A stretch of 64,000 bases of DNA, taken from positions 94,633 through 158,632 of the forward strand of contig JAGONM010000004.1 in assembly GCA_017993055.1 (NCBI GenBank), written 5' to 3'. A program made the translations under genes and the position numbers. Under the pieces are notes generated by a model, which searched no databases, was not told the DNA's origin, and was given only the letters and a program-made list of their open reading frames with translations. Of the stretch, positions 32,606 through 40,609 are shown piece after piece; position 1 is the first letter of the stretch; each line of letters opens with the position of its first letter. Source of the stretch: Armatimonadota bacterium. GTDB taxonomy: Bacteria; Armatimonadota; UBA5829; DTJY01.

Positions 32606-34147
32606 TCAGGCCGCATGGTACTGACCGCCGATGATAACGTGCGTCGGGCGGCACTTGGCGATATCCGATGGATCGGAACCGAAGATATCCGTGTCGAGCA
32701 CTACGATGTCCGCGAGCTTCCCCGCCTCCAGCGAGCCGCGCAGACCCTCCTCGAAGCCCGCGTATGCGCCGCCGAGGGCATACAGTCTGATCGTCTCCTC
32801 CACCGTCAGGCACTCCGACTGGCTGTATGCGTCTCGCGTCACCGCGCGGTAGATCAGTTGGAAGGCGTCCAGCCGCTCCACCGGGCAGTCCGAGCCGAGC
32901 GAAGTCGGTATTCCCGCCTCGACGAGCGTTCGGAACGGGTAGGTCCACCGGTAGCGCTCCGGACCCACGCGGTTGATCGTCCAGAAGTCCGTCAGCACGA
33001 ACTGCGGCTGAACTGCGGCAAGAATGTGCAGGCTCGCCATCCGCGCGACGAGGTCTTCGGCCAGTATCGAGGCGTGCTCGATGCGGTGGCGGCGCACGCG
33101 GTTGTCTTCTCCGGTTTCCCTCAGAACGGTCTCGTATGCGTTGATCACGGTCTCGATCGCAAGGTCGCCGATAGCGTGTGTCGCCGCCTGCCATCCGGCG
33201 TTGTGGACCTTGCGGACCATCTCGGTCATCTCGTCCTGCGCGTGCATGAGGAGGCCGCTGGTCTCGGGCCGGTCTGTGAAAGGCTCGCGCATGCCGGCAG
33301 TCCATGCCCCCATCGAGCCGTCCTGGAACATCTTCACCGAGCCGATGCGAAGCCGGTCGTCGCCGTCGCCGGTCCTGAGTCCCTCCGCCGACAACTGCGG
33401 GAACAGGCTGTACGGCACCTGCACATAGAAGCGAATGGGGAGCCTGTTCTCGGCGTGCAGTCCCTGCAGGATCGTAAGATCCTCGGCGCCGGATATCAGA
33501 CAGTGGACTTCCGTGATGCCGCTCGCGCGAGCCTTCTCGGCCGCGAAGAGGATCGCCTCCGTACGTTGAGCGGTGGTCAGGCACGGCGCGTGTTCGAAGA
33601 CGTAGTCCTGATCGTCCTCGGTGAGCAGGCCGGTCTCGCGCCCTTCGGCGGGCAGCTTGCCCTCCTCCGCCATCGCGATCGCCCGGCTGTTGCAGACGAC
33701 GGCATGTCCGCAGAGGCGCACGACCACCACCGGCTTGTCCGGACTGACCGCGTCCAACTCCGTGCGCGTCGGGAACCGCTTCTCTGCGAAGATTTCATGG
33801 TCAAAACCGCGGCCGATGATCCACTGCGGCGAGCGTTCTCTGTCGAACTTGCGGAGACGGTCCTGCACGTCACCGATCGAGGTGCACCCGCCGAGATCCG
33901 CGCGGAACAGCTCGTCCACTCCGTACATCGGCAGGTGGATGTGCGAATCGGTGAGGCCGGGGATCGCAGTACTGCCCGTCAGGTCCATGACCTCTGTTCC
34001 GGGGCCGCGCAGCGCCTCGACCTCGCCTAGGCTTCCCGTAGCAAGAATCCGGTCGCCCGCGATAGCGACCGCCGATGCCCAGGGATTCACTGGGTCGAGG
34101 GTGAAGATTCGCCCGTTCTGAAGGATCAGGTCCGCTGTGTCGCTCAC
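32606..34147 (-). CDS. Amidohydrolase family 3 (YtcJ-like) protein
   Basis: 513 residues from the GTG at 34147, which overlaps the TGA of the upstream 5'-nucleotidase gene (GTGA). Motifs of the family: LILQNGRIFTLD at the start, PGLTDSHIHLPMYG (metal-binding HxH), WIIGRGFDHEIF, GHAVVCNSRAIA, the VKMFQDGSMGAWTAGM loop, HAIGDLAIETV, RHRIEHASI, GSDCPVERLDAF and the closing GKLADIVVLDTDIF. YtcJ-type enzymes hydrolyse N-formyl, urea or cyclic amide bonds; the true substrate is unknown. Cytoplasmic. Its coupling to hisF/hisI and a nucleotidase may point to purine or histidine intermediate turnover, but this is a guess. Confidence 0.88.
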   Translation of the reverse strand: MSDTADLILQNGRIFTLDPVNPWASAVAIAGDRILATGSLGEVEALRGPGTEVMDLTGSTAIPGLTDSHIHLPMYGVDELFRADLGGCTSIGDVQDRLRKFDRERSPQWIIGRGFDHEIFAEKRFPTRTELDAVSPDKPVVVVRLCGHAVVCNSRAIAMAEEGKLPAEGRETGLLTEDDQDYVFEHAPCLTTAQRTEAILFAAEKARASGITEVHCLISGAEDLTILQGLHAENRLPIRFYVQVPYSLFPQLSAEGLRTGDGDDRLRIGSVKMFQDGSMGAWTAGMREPFTDRPETSGLLMHAQDEMTEMVRKVHNAGWQAATHAIGDLAIETVINAYETVLRETGEDNRVRRHRIEHASILAEDLVARMASLHILAAVQPQFVLTDFWTINRVGPERYRWTYPFRTLVEAGIPTSLGSDCPVERLDAFQLIYRAVTRDAYSQSECLTVEETIRLYALGGAYAGFEEGLRGSLEAGKLADIVVLDTDIFGSDPSDIAKCRPTHVIIGGQYHAA

Positions 34148-35652
34148 TCTATGACCCGCCTTCCGTCCGCCGTGGGAGTGATCTTGCCCCGCGACTTGAT
34201 ATAGGATATCACCGCGTCGCTGCACATGGTATCCATCACCTTCGTATCGGCGACGTCGGTGAAGTACAGGCTCACGAGCCAGTCAATCGTCGCGACTTTG
34301 TATATCGCGCTGTCGTCAACCGGCTCTCCGCCGATGCTCGCCTCGACCATTCTCTCGCCCACGACCCTGTATCGCATTCCGGACACACCCGGCCTGAAGC
34401 GCAGAAGCCCCTCCTTGAGCCTCTGCCCGGTGATCTCCATCACGACAAGCTTGTTCTTGAACGGAAGCACGGTCGCGATGTCCCAGCCCCGCACCGGGCC
34501 TGACTGGAGATCTGCCCGGATGCCTCCGATGCCGTAAATTCCGACCTCCGACTGCGCGGCCTCACGGATCGCGTCGCACACGAGGTTGAGGATCGTGCTC
34601 TCTCTGGACCGGTCGTCGTAGAACGTCGCAGTAGCCTCCCCCAGCACCTCGCCGTAGTAGGCCTTCATCGGCCGGTAGTAGCGGTTCACGACGGCGGCCG
34701 TCGCGGGATCGTCCGAGATTGCCGAAGTGATAGGGATCAGTTGTCCCTTGCAGCCCATGAGTGTGAACGGTCCGCCGTCTCGACGGAGTCGTAGGTCGAG
34801 CCGTCCGAGTTCCGCCCCCTTCTCGTAGGCCTGTACGATCACCGTCCCGCCGATCCAGAAGGCGTGCCGTTCATCGGTCTGGCGAATCAGCTTGGGCTTC
34901 GTGATTCGTGCGTGGGAATGCCCTCCGACGATTACGTCTATCCCCGGCGCCTCTTTCGCGAGCATCTCGTCCTCGCTGGACCCCAGGTGGCTCAGCACGA
35001 TCACTATGTCGGCCTGCTTCTTGAGTGCGGGCACCAACTCTCTCGCGACCTGATAGGGATCCAGGAAGTCGAGTCCCTCCTTCGCCGCCTTGTACTCGGG
35101 CGACATGACGGTCAGCCCCATTACGGCGATCTTCGCGCCGTCGATATCGTAGATGAGGTATGGCGGCAGGAGCAGCTTGCCGGTCTTTCTGTCGAGCAGG
35201 TTTGCGCAGACAATCGGGAATGTGGCGGTCCCGATGTTCCTCCTGAACTGATCGAGTGTCTGCCCGAACTCATGGTTGCCGAGAGTCATGATGTCATATC
35301 CGGCGGCCGACATCGCAGCGAAGCTCGCCTCGCCGAGATACTCGATCGAGAACGGAGTGCCGTCCGAGATATCGCCCGCGTCCATCAGAAGCGCATTCCC
35401 GTGCATCTCGAGCCTGATCTCGCGGGCGAGGGTGGCCCTTCGCGCGATGCCGCCGATGTCCTTGGTCTCGGATCTCAAGGCGTAGGCCGAACTCGAGGTG
35501 GGCGGGTCGGGGTAGCTGAACGGAAACAGGTGGTCGTGCGTGTCGTTCGTGTGCAGTATTGTGATCTCCCGGTATTCCGGTGCCGACGCCGCCGGTGCGA
35601 CAACTGCGATGATCGAGACTGCAAGAATTGCCCAGCGACGCAGGGAAATCAT
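34144..35652 (-). CDS. Secreted 5'-nucleotidase / bifunctional metallophosphatase (UshA-like)
   Basis: 502 residues with a Sec signal (1-24). The metallophosphoesterase domain shows ITILHTNDTHDHLFP, NALLMDAGDISDGTP, YDIMTLGNHEFG, IVLSHLGSSEDEMLA and GVDVIVGGHSHARI. The C-terminal 5'-nucleotidase domain (about 330-500) includes GIYGIGGIRADLQSGPVRGWDIATVLPF, which has the substrate-binding GGIR. It cleaves nucleoside monophosphates, or similar phosphoesters, outside the cytoplasmic membrane. The start overlaps the stop of hisI (ATGA), an odd pairing of an exported scavenging enzyme with cytoplasmic histidine synthesis. Confidence 0.9.
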   Translation of the reverse strand: MISLRRWAILAVSIIAVVAPAASAPEYREITILHTNDTHDHLFPFSYPDPPTSSSAYALRSETKDIGGIARRATLAREIRLEMHGNALLMDAGDISDGTPFSIEYLGEASFAAMSAAGYDIMTLGNHEFGQTLDQFRRNIGTATFPIVCANLLDRKTGKLLLPPYLIYDIDGAKIAVMGLTVMSPEYKAAKEGLDFLDPYQVARELVPALKKQADIVIVLSHLGSSEDEMLAKEAPGIDVIVGGHSHARITKPKLIRQTDERHAFWIGGTVIVQAYEKGAELGRLDLRLRRDGGPFTLMGCKGQLIPITSAISDDPATAAVVNRYYRPMKAYYGEVLGEATATFYDDRSRESTILNLVCDAIREAAQSEVGIYGIGGIRADLQSGPVRGWDIATVLPFKNKLVVMEITGQRLKEGLLRFRPGVSGMRYRVVGERMVEASIGGEPVDDSAIYKVATIDWLVSLYFTDVADTKVMDTMCSDAVISYIKSRGKITPTADGRRVIE

Positions 35653-36029
35653 TTATTGTACACCTCTTTCGGGTCGAAAAGCTGCTCGGCGATCATCTCC
35701 AGGCCGTCATCACCGAACTGCCGATAGTAGCAGCTCTCGTAGCCGTTGTGGCACGTCGGCCCGACCGGCTCGGCCTTGATGAGCAGCGAGTCGGCGTAGC
35801 AGTTGGCATAGACGCCCCTCACAAGAAGGAAGTTGCCCGACTCCTCGCCCTTCAGCCAGAACTTGTTGCGCGTGCGGCTCCAGAAGCAGACCCTTCCCTC
35901 ATCGAGGGTTCGCTGCAGCGAATCGCGGTTCATGAATCCAAGCATGAGTACCTGTCCGCTGTTCGCATCCTGTATGACCGCGGGGATCAGACCGTCGGTA
36001 TCGAATCTTATCTCATCGGGAATCCGCAT
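35649..36029 (-). CDS. hisI: Phosphoribosyl-AMP cyclohydrolase
   Basis: 126 residues from the ATG at 36029, preceded by GGAGGAG. QDANSGQVLMLGFMN, FWSRTRNKFWLKGEESGN, and the zinc-binding PTCHNGYESCYYRQ identify HisI, which opens the purine ring of phosphoribosyl-AMP in the third step of histidine synthesis. It is the stand-alone form without the HisE pyrophosphohydrolase domain. It lies 41 bases after hisF and its stop overlaps the start of the 5'-nucleotidase gene. The other his genes are not in the window. Confidence 0.95.
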   Translation of the reverse strand: MRIPDEIRFDTDGLIPAVIQDANSGQVLMLGFMNRDSLQRTLDEGRVCFWSRTRNKFWLKGEESGNFLLVRGVYANCYADSLLIKAEPVGPTCHNGYESCYYRQFGDDGLEMIAEQLFDPKEVYNK

Positions 36030-36070
36030 GCTTGCTCCTCCGGAGTCCAAAGGCCCATGGAACCTTTGCC

Positions 36071-36835
36071 CTACAGCACCGGCCGCATCGGGATACCCCG
36101 ATCGGTCAGGTACTCTTTGATCTCCCTGATGCTGTACTCGCCGTAGTGTACGATCGAGGCGATCAGCGCCGCCTCGGCCCCGCCCTCCGCCAGCGCCTCA
36201 TACATGTGCTCCGGAGTACCCGCGCCGCCCGATGCGATAACGGGGATGTTCACGCTCTCGGCGATCGCCCGCGTCAGCTCGATGTCATAGCCGTCCTTCG
36301 TCCCGTCGGCGTCCATGCTTGTGAGCAGGATCTCGCCCGAGCCGAGCCGCTCGACCTTCGCCGCCCATTCGCGCGCATCAATGCCGGTGGGAGTCCGGCC
36401 GCCGTGGGTGTACACTTCCCACCTCTGAGCTTCGACGCGCTTCGCATCGATCGCGACGACCACGCACTGCGCTCCGAACTTGTCTGCCGCCTCCGAGATG
36501 ATCGCCGGGTTCTCAACGGCGGAGGTGTTGATCGAAATCTTGTCCGCGCCGGCTTTGAGCATCCTGCGGAAATCATCCACCGTGCGGATTCCTCCGCCGA
36601 CTGTGAACGGGATGAAGACCTGCTCAGCCACTCGCGCGGCGACCTCGAGCATCACGTCGCGCTCCTCGTGGCTGGCAGTGATGTCGAGGAAGACGATCTC
36701 GTCCGCGCCCTCCCGGTCATAGAGGCGGGCAAGCTCCACGGGGTCGCCCGCATCCCGCAGGTTCACGAACTTCGTCCCCTTGACGACGCGCCCTTCCTTG
36801 ACATCAAAACACGGGATTATGCGCTTGGCGAGCAT
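36071..36835 (-). CDS. hisF: Imidazole glycerol phosphate synthase cyclase subunit HisF
   Basis: 254 residues, full length. [22 protein letters not shown], the catalytic Asp in [41 protein letters not shown], and [18 protein letters not shown] with the second catalytic Asp, then [15 protein letters not shown], are all typical. HisF closes the imidazole ring with ammonia from HisH, releasing IGP and AICAR. hisH is not in the window. First gene of a four-gene operon with hisI, a 5'-nucleotidase and an amidohydrolase. Confidence 0.97.
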   Translation of the reverse strand: MLAKRIIPCFDVKEGRVVKGTKFVNLRDAGDPVELARLYDREGADEIVFLDITASHEERDVMLEVAARVAEQVFIPFTVGGGIRTVDDFRRMLKAGADKISINTSAVENPAIISEAADKFGAQCVVVAIDAKRVEAQRWEVYTHGGRTPTGIDAREWAAKVERLGSGEILLTSMDADGTKDGYDIELTRAIAESVNIPVIASGGAGTPEHMYEALAEGGAEAALIASIVHYGEYSIREIKEYLTDRGIPMRPVL

Positions 36836-36865
36836 CGAGTACCCCTGAGATCTTTTGCTGCCGGG

Positions 36866-36895
36866 ATTATAGCACGCTCAGGGCCGAGATGCCAA
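36866..36895 (-). promoter_or_regulatory. Sigma70 promoter of the hisF operon
   Basis: On the minus strand TTGGCA (36895-36890), 18-base spacer, TATAAT (36871-36866), the -10 extended by TGC. It is back to back with the promoter of the metallophosphoesterase gene. Confidence 0.7.
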
Positions 36896-36916
36896 CGCTC
36901 GCTCGCCGTTTTGGGG

Positions 36917-36922
36917 TATAAT
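36917..36922 (+). promoter_or_regulatory. -10 element upstream of the metallophosphoesterase gene
   Basis: TATAAT ends 10 bases before the ATG at 36932, so the transcript would be nearly leaderless. No convincing -35 is present. Confidence 0.4.
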
Positions 36923-36931
36923 CCAGTGGCC

Positions 36932-37651
36932 ATGAGCATCTATGCACTCTCCGACCTGCACCTCTCGTTCGCGAAACACAAGCCGATGGACATCTTCGGC
37001 CCGGCCTGGGAAGGCCACGAGGAGAGAATCCGGTCGAACTGGGAGCAGACCGTCGCCCCGGAAGACCTCGTGCTGATGCCCGGCGATCTATCTTGGGCGA
37101 TGCGTCTACCCGAGGCCCGGCCGGACCTCGCATTCGTGGACGCCCTTCCAGGTCGGAAGGTTGTGATCCGGGGCAACCACGACTACTGGTGGCACAGGAA
37201 GGCGACTTCCCGTATCCAGCGGGAAGTAGGGGGCACGATGACCTTCATCCAGGGCGCCTCGGTCGTCGTAGGGCCGGTAGGCATCACGGGGACGCGCGGC
37301 TGGCGGAGCGACTGGGACTGTCGAGGGGCGCGATCCGAATGCCCGGACGAGGATCAGGCCGCGAGAATCTTTCAGCGAGAACTGCAGTACCTGGAGAACG
37401 GCCTGCTCTCGATTCCCGATTCGGTGAGCGTCCGCATCGCGATGCTCCACTTCCCTCCGTTCGATGAGAAGCTCCGACCGAATGAGTTCGCGGAGGTGCT
37501 CTCTCGCCATTCGGTGGATATACTCGTGTACGGCCACGTGCATCTCGGCATCGGCGGCTGGCTCGAGGGCCCCGTTGGCGGCGTCAACTACCGGTTGGTG
37601 TCCGCCGATGTCGTCGGATTCGCCCCGCAGTTGGTTCTTGATCGGCGTTGA
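36932..37651 (+). CDS. Calcineurin-like metallophosphoesterase
   Basis: 239 residues. IYALSDLHLSFAKHKPMDIFG, LVLMPGDLSWAM, KVVIRGNHDYWWHR, IAMLHFPPFDE and VDILVYGHVHLGIGG are the five metal-binding motifs of the fold. The WWHRK after GNHDY and the D-W-D region match the subgroup often annotated as predicted phosphohydrolase with a SERPIN/alpha-amylase-like tail, whose substrate is unknown. Longer in-frame starts would run antisense through hisF and are not credible. Cytoplasmic. Confidence 0.87.
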   Translation: MSIYALSDLHLSFAKHKPMDIFGPAWEGHEERIRSNWEQTVAPEDLVLMPGDLSWAMRLPEARPDLAFVDALPGRKVVIRGNHDYWWHRKATSRIQREVGGTMTFIQGASVVVGPVGITGTRGWRSDWDCRGARSECPDEDQAARIFQRELQYLENGLLSIPDSVSVRIAMLHFPPFDEKLRPNEFAEVLSRHSVDILVYGHVHLGIGGWLEGPVGGVNYRLVSADVVGFAPQLVLDRR

Positions 37652-37676
37652 CCGTGCCCGCCGTCTGTGTTATCAT
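37648..37676 (+). promoter_or_regulatory. Sigma70 promoter of the coiled-coil gene and dapF
   Basis: TTGACC (37648-37653, overlapping the stop of the previous gene), 17-base spacer, TATCAT (37671-37676). The predicted start site is near 37683, which excludes the in-frame ATG at 37667 and supports 37706. Confidence 0.65.
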
Positions 37677-37705
37677 TTCATGCGTCTCAGAGGTTCTCTC
37701 CGAAG

Positions 37706-39742
37706 ATGGACAGCCGACACAAGGAATTCGATCGCATCCTATATCGCCTAGAAAACGATCTGGCCGGGGTGAAACTGCTTGCTCTCGGCCAGACGGTGTT
37801 TTGGGATGAGCCGATGAAGGCCGTCCTCCGCCACGTCCTCGACGAGCGCCTCCCCGAAACCACAATGCTGATCGGCATCCACGATGCCGACTACTTCTCC
37901 AAGATTCCGGCGAACCTCCATCTTTCGAAAGACTGGGAGATCCTCTCGCACAACGATGGCTCGACCAGAGACCTCTGGGTCGCCACGGGCGAGATATCTC
38001 GTCTCTTCGGCAGCGAGACGATTCCTTCGAGGGAGCTGCTGGTCGAGCATGGGGTGCAAATCGACAAGATCGGCAAGGATTTCCCCGGCGGCCGTTCGGC
38101 GTTCGTGGACACCGTCACCGAGGCCTGGGGATGGCGCGGCTTGGTCCATGTGGATTCCGGCGTGGAGGTTTCGTGCTGTGTGGCGCTCAAGGACGCGCTT
38201 CCGCACCTGATGGAACTGCTCGCCTGGGGATTCCGCGAGAGCCTCGATTCGCTGTCGGACTCCGATTCGCGGCGGGTTTCGGGAGTCATTGACGACCTAC
38301 TCGCCGAAGTTCGGGGTTACGCTGAGAGCCGCCCCGATGCTTCCGTCGCGGATTTGTTTCGCGATCTGCTTCCGAGGTTCTACGAGCGTCTACTTGGTTA
38401 TAAACCGAGGAATCTCGAGTTGACGACCTCGCTCGACTTGTTCCGTTTCAACCGCTCCACGGCGCACCTGTCCAGGTTTGAGCCCGTTGCCGCGTTCCTC
38501 GATCCCGCGACCCGCGAAGTCTGCCAGTCGGCCTACGACGAGGCGGTCGCCGATTCGGACATCTTCACACTCGACAGGTTCTGTGAAGGCGCGATCCCGT
38601 TCGATCTGGTGATCCCGGGCCGGGGCAGGGGAACGATCTGCCTGCGGGAAGGCGAGGTGGTCATTGACGCGAATGAGCCGATCCGAATGCCGTGCTCAGC
38701 CTGCCCTACTGATCTCGAAGGTCTGGCGGCGATGGTCGAGGACCACCTCGGAACGGATGCCGCCCTGATCGGCAAGGCCGTAACGCTTGTACTGATGATC
38801 GCAGGGGAGTTCGTCTTCGTCCTAAATCGTGAGGGGTCGTCCTATATCCCGCGATGCCGACATATGGTCGGCCTGATGCGCGAGCGCGGGGTCAACTTGT
38901 CCTTCCATCCGATCCTGCGAATCGGCTACAACACCTGGGATTCGCTCAAGGCGTCTGACGTCACCTTCAATCTGCCGGGCCACCTGGCGGCGGCATTCGG
39001 TCAGGGCAAGATCACGGCCGCAGAGTTCTCGGACTCTTGGCGGTCGGTGGTGGGCTTCCAGGAGGCGCTTCTGGAGGAGATCGGGGAGCTGTCCACGACC
39101 GAGGAACTCGTCGAGTATCTTTCAAGGCACAGGGGCGAGTCGTCGTGTGTCCGGTGCGAGGAATACCGCCAAGCGTCGGCGTTCATCCGCGATCTTTCGG
39201 AGCGCACCGGGCCGATGAAGGAGGAGTCCGTCAGGCTCAAAGATCTGAGCCATCAACTCAAGCAGGAAGTCCAGCGGCTGGAGATCGAAAAGGGTGAGCA
39301 TTTCCGCGCCGCGATCAAGCCTCTACGCGACGAGTTGTGGCGGATTGGGCAGGAGGGTGTTTCCGAAGCGGATGCTCGTTCGCTCGAGGGCAGGATTGCC
39401 GTCCACGAGGCGGAACGGGCCGAGATCGAGAGCCGCATATCCGATGCGCGCGCCCGGGCTCTCGATGCTCAGAACCGGAGCCACGAGTTAAAGAAGGCGG
39501 TGCAGGACCTGGAGAAGAGCCCCGAGGCGGTGGCCGCGCGCGAGGCGTTGAAAGCGATCGAGCGAGAAGCCGAGCTGGCGCGGGCGTGGCTGGTCAGGGA
39601 CGCGATCCTGACGAGCAGGGGCCTGACCTACACCGGCCACCGCCCGGCGGCATGGTGGTTCATGCTCGTTGACCCGCACCTCAAGTGGTTCCGGCGTGTA
39701 GTCGAAACCGCCGATTTCGAGTTCGAGGATTTGGATACCTGA
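37706..39742 (+). CDS. Large cytoplasmic protein with C-terminal coiled coil, family not recognised
   Basis: 678 residues from the ATG at 37706. There is no signal peptide or membrane segment. Residues 1-480 are globular with alpha/beta character: KLLALGQTVFWDEPMKAVL, TTMLIGIHDADYFSKIP, RGLVHVDSGVEVSCCVALKDALPHL, LVIPGRGRGTICLREGEVVIDANEPI. Residues about 500-620 are strongly charged and helical (SHQLKQEVQRLEIEKGEHF, then RISDARARALDAQNRSHELKKAVQDLEK) and would form a coiled coil. The last 40 residues are aromatic (AAWWFMLVDPHLKWFRRVV). Cysteine pairs occur at CSAC and CVRC. It is 4 bases from dapF, so probably co-transcribed. I cannot assign a function. Confidence 0.65.
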   Translation: MDSRHKEFDRILYRLENDLAGVKLLALGQTVFWDEPMKAVLRHVLDERLPETTMLIGIHDADYFSKIPANLHLSKDWEILSHNDGSTRDLWVATGEISRLFGSETIPSRELLVEHGVQIDKIGKDFPGGRSAFVDTVTEAWGWRGLVHVDSGVEVSCCVALKDALPHLMELLAWGFRESLDSLSDSDSRRVSGVIDDLLAEVRGYAESRPDASVADLFRDLLPRFYERLLGYKPRNLELTTSLDLFRFNRSTAHLSRFEPVAAFLDPATREVCQSAYDEAVADSDIFTLDRFCEGAIPFDLVIPGRGRGTICLREGEVVIDANEPIRMPCSACPTDLEGLAAMVEDHLGTDAALIGKAVTLVLMIAGEFVFVLNREGSSYIPRCRHMVGLMRERGVNLSFHPILRIGYNTWDSLKASDVTFNLPGHLAAAFGQGKITAAEFSDSWRSVVGFQEALLEEIGELSTTEELVEYLSRHRGESSCVRCEEYRQASAFIRDLSERTGPMKEESVRLKDLSHQLKQEVQRLEIEKGEHFRAAIKPLRDELWRIGQEGVSEADARSLEGRIAVHEAERAEIESRISDARARALDAQNRSHELKKAVQDLEKSPEAVAAREALKAIEREAELARAWLVRDAILTSRGLTYTGHRPAAWWFMLVDPHLKWFRRVVETADFEFEDLDT

Positions 39743-39746
39743 TCGC

Positions 39747-40583
39747 ATGCAAATCGCTTTCACCAAAGTCGAGGCGATCGGAAACCATTTCGTGCTGGTG
39801 AACGCCGTTTCCATGCCGGAGGCGGACTGGTCGCTGATTGCGCTCAGCATGTGCGAGCACTCGTTCGGGGTCGGTGCGGACGGTCTGCTGGTGATCTCCG
39901 CGTCGAACTCGGCGGACTTCAGGTTTCGCATGTGGAATCCCGACGGCTCCGAGGATGTCTGTGGCAACGGCATGCGCTGCGGGGCCGTCTATGCATACGA
40001 GTGCGGGCTGGCGCGAGGTCCGTTCGTAACTATGGACGCGAAGTCCGGGATCGTGTGCGCTGAGATTCAGATCGGCGAGGGCGGCAAGCCCTCGGCGCGG
40101 GTGAACATGGGTGTGCCGAGCATAGAATCGGCCGATATCCCTGTCGCGGTATTGTCCGCGCAATCGCTGGACGTGCCCGTGCGGGTTGACGGCAGGGAAT
40201 ACACCGCAAGCTGTATCCAGGTTGGGACCCCGCACGCTGTTATTTTCGCCGATATCGAGGTTTTCTGGGACGAGATTCCAGCGGACAGCCCACTCATCGA
40301 GAAGCATCCGCTCTTTCCGGATCGGGTCAACGTGACCTGGTGCCACGTCGAATCCCCCGGGTCGCTGGTGATTCGCACGTGGGAACGGGGCGTCGGCCCG
40401 ACGCTCGGATGCGGATCCGGGGCATGCGCGGCGCTGGCGGCGGCGAACCTGCACGGGACAGCCGGCGAATCGGCCTCGGTGCGCTCCCCCGGTGGGACAC
40501 TTTTGGTGGATTGGCCCGGACGGGCTGATATCTTCGCGTCCGGCCCGACGCGAACCGTTTTTGAAGGAACGTGGAGTTCCTGA
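39747..40583 (+). CDS. dapF: Diaminopimelate epimerase
   Basis: 278 residues, full length. The two catalytic cysteines are Cys72 in NPDGSEDVCGNGMRC and Cys222 in LGCGSGACA, each at the usual site of the pseudo-dimeric fold; FTKVEAIGNHFVLVN is the N-terminal substrate motif and TWERGVGPTLGCGSG differs from the common ERGVGET-A-CGTG by P for E and G for A. DapF converts LL- to meso-diaminopimelate for lysine and peptidoglycan. The next gene encodes a VanX-type dipeptidase domain, so two wall-precursor activities are neighbours. Confidence 0.95.
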   Translation: MQIAFTKVEAIGNHFVLVNAVSMPEADWSLIALSMCEHSFGVGADGLLVISASNSADFRFRMWNPDGSEDVCGNGMRCGAVYAYECGLARGPFVTMDAKSGIVCAEIQIGEGGKPSARVNMGVPSIESADIPVAVLSAQSLDVPVRVDGREYTASCIQVGTPHAVIFADIEVFWDEIPADSPLIEKHPLFPDRVNVTWCHVESPGSLVIRTWERGVGPTLGCGSGACAALAAANLHGTAGESASVRSPGGTLLVDWPGRADIFASGPTRTVFEGTWSS

Positions 40584-40609
40584 TCGCTGACAGCTGAGAA
40601 CTGACGACC

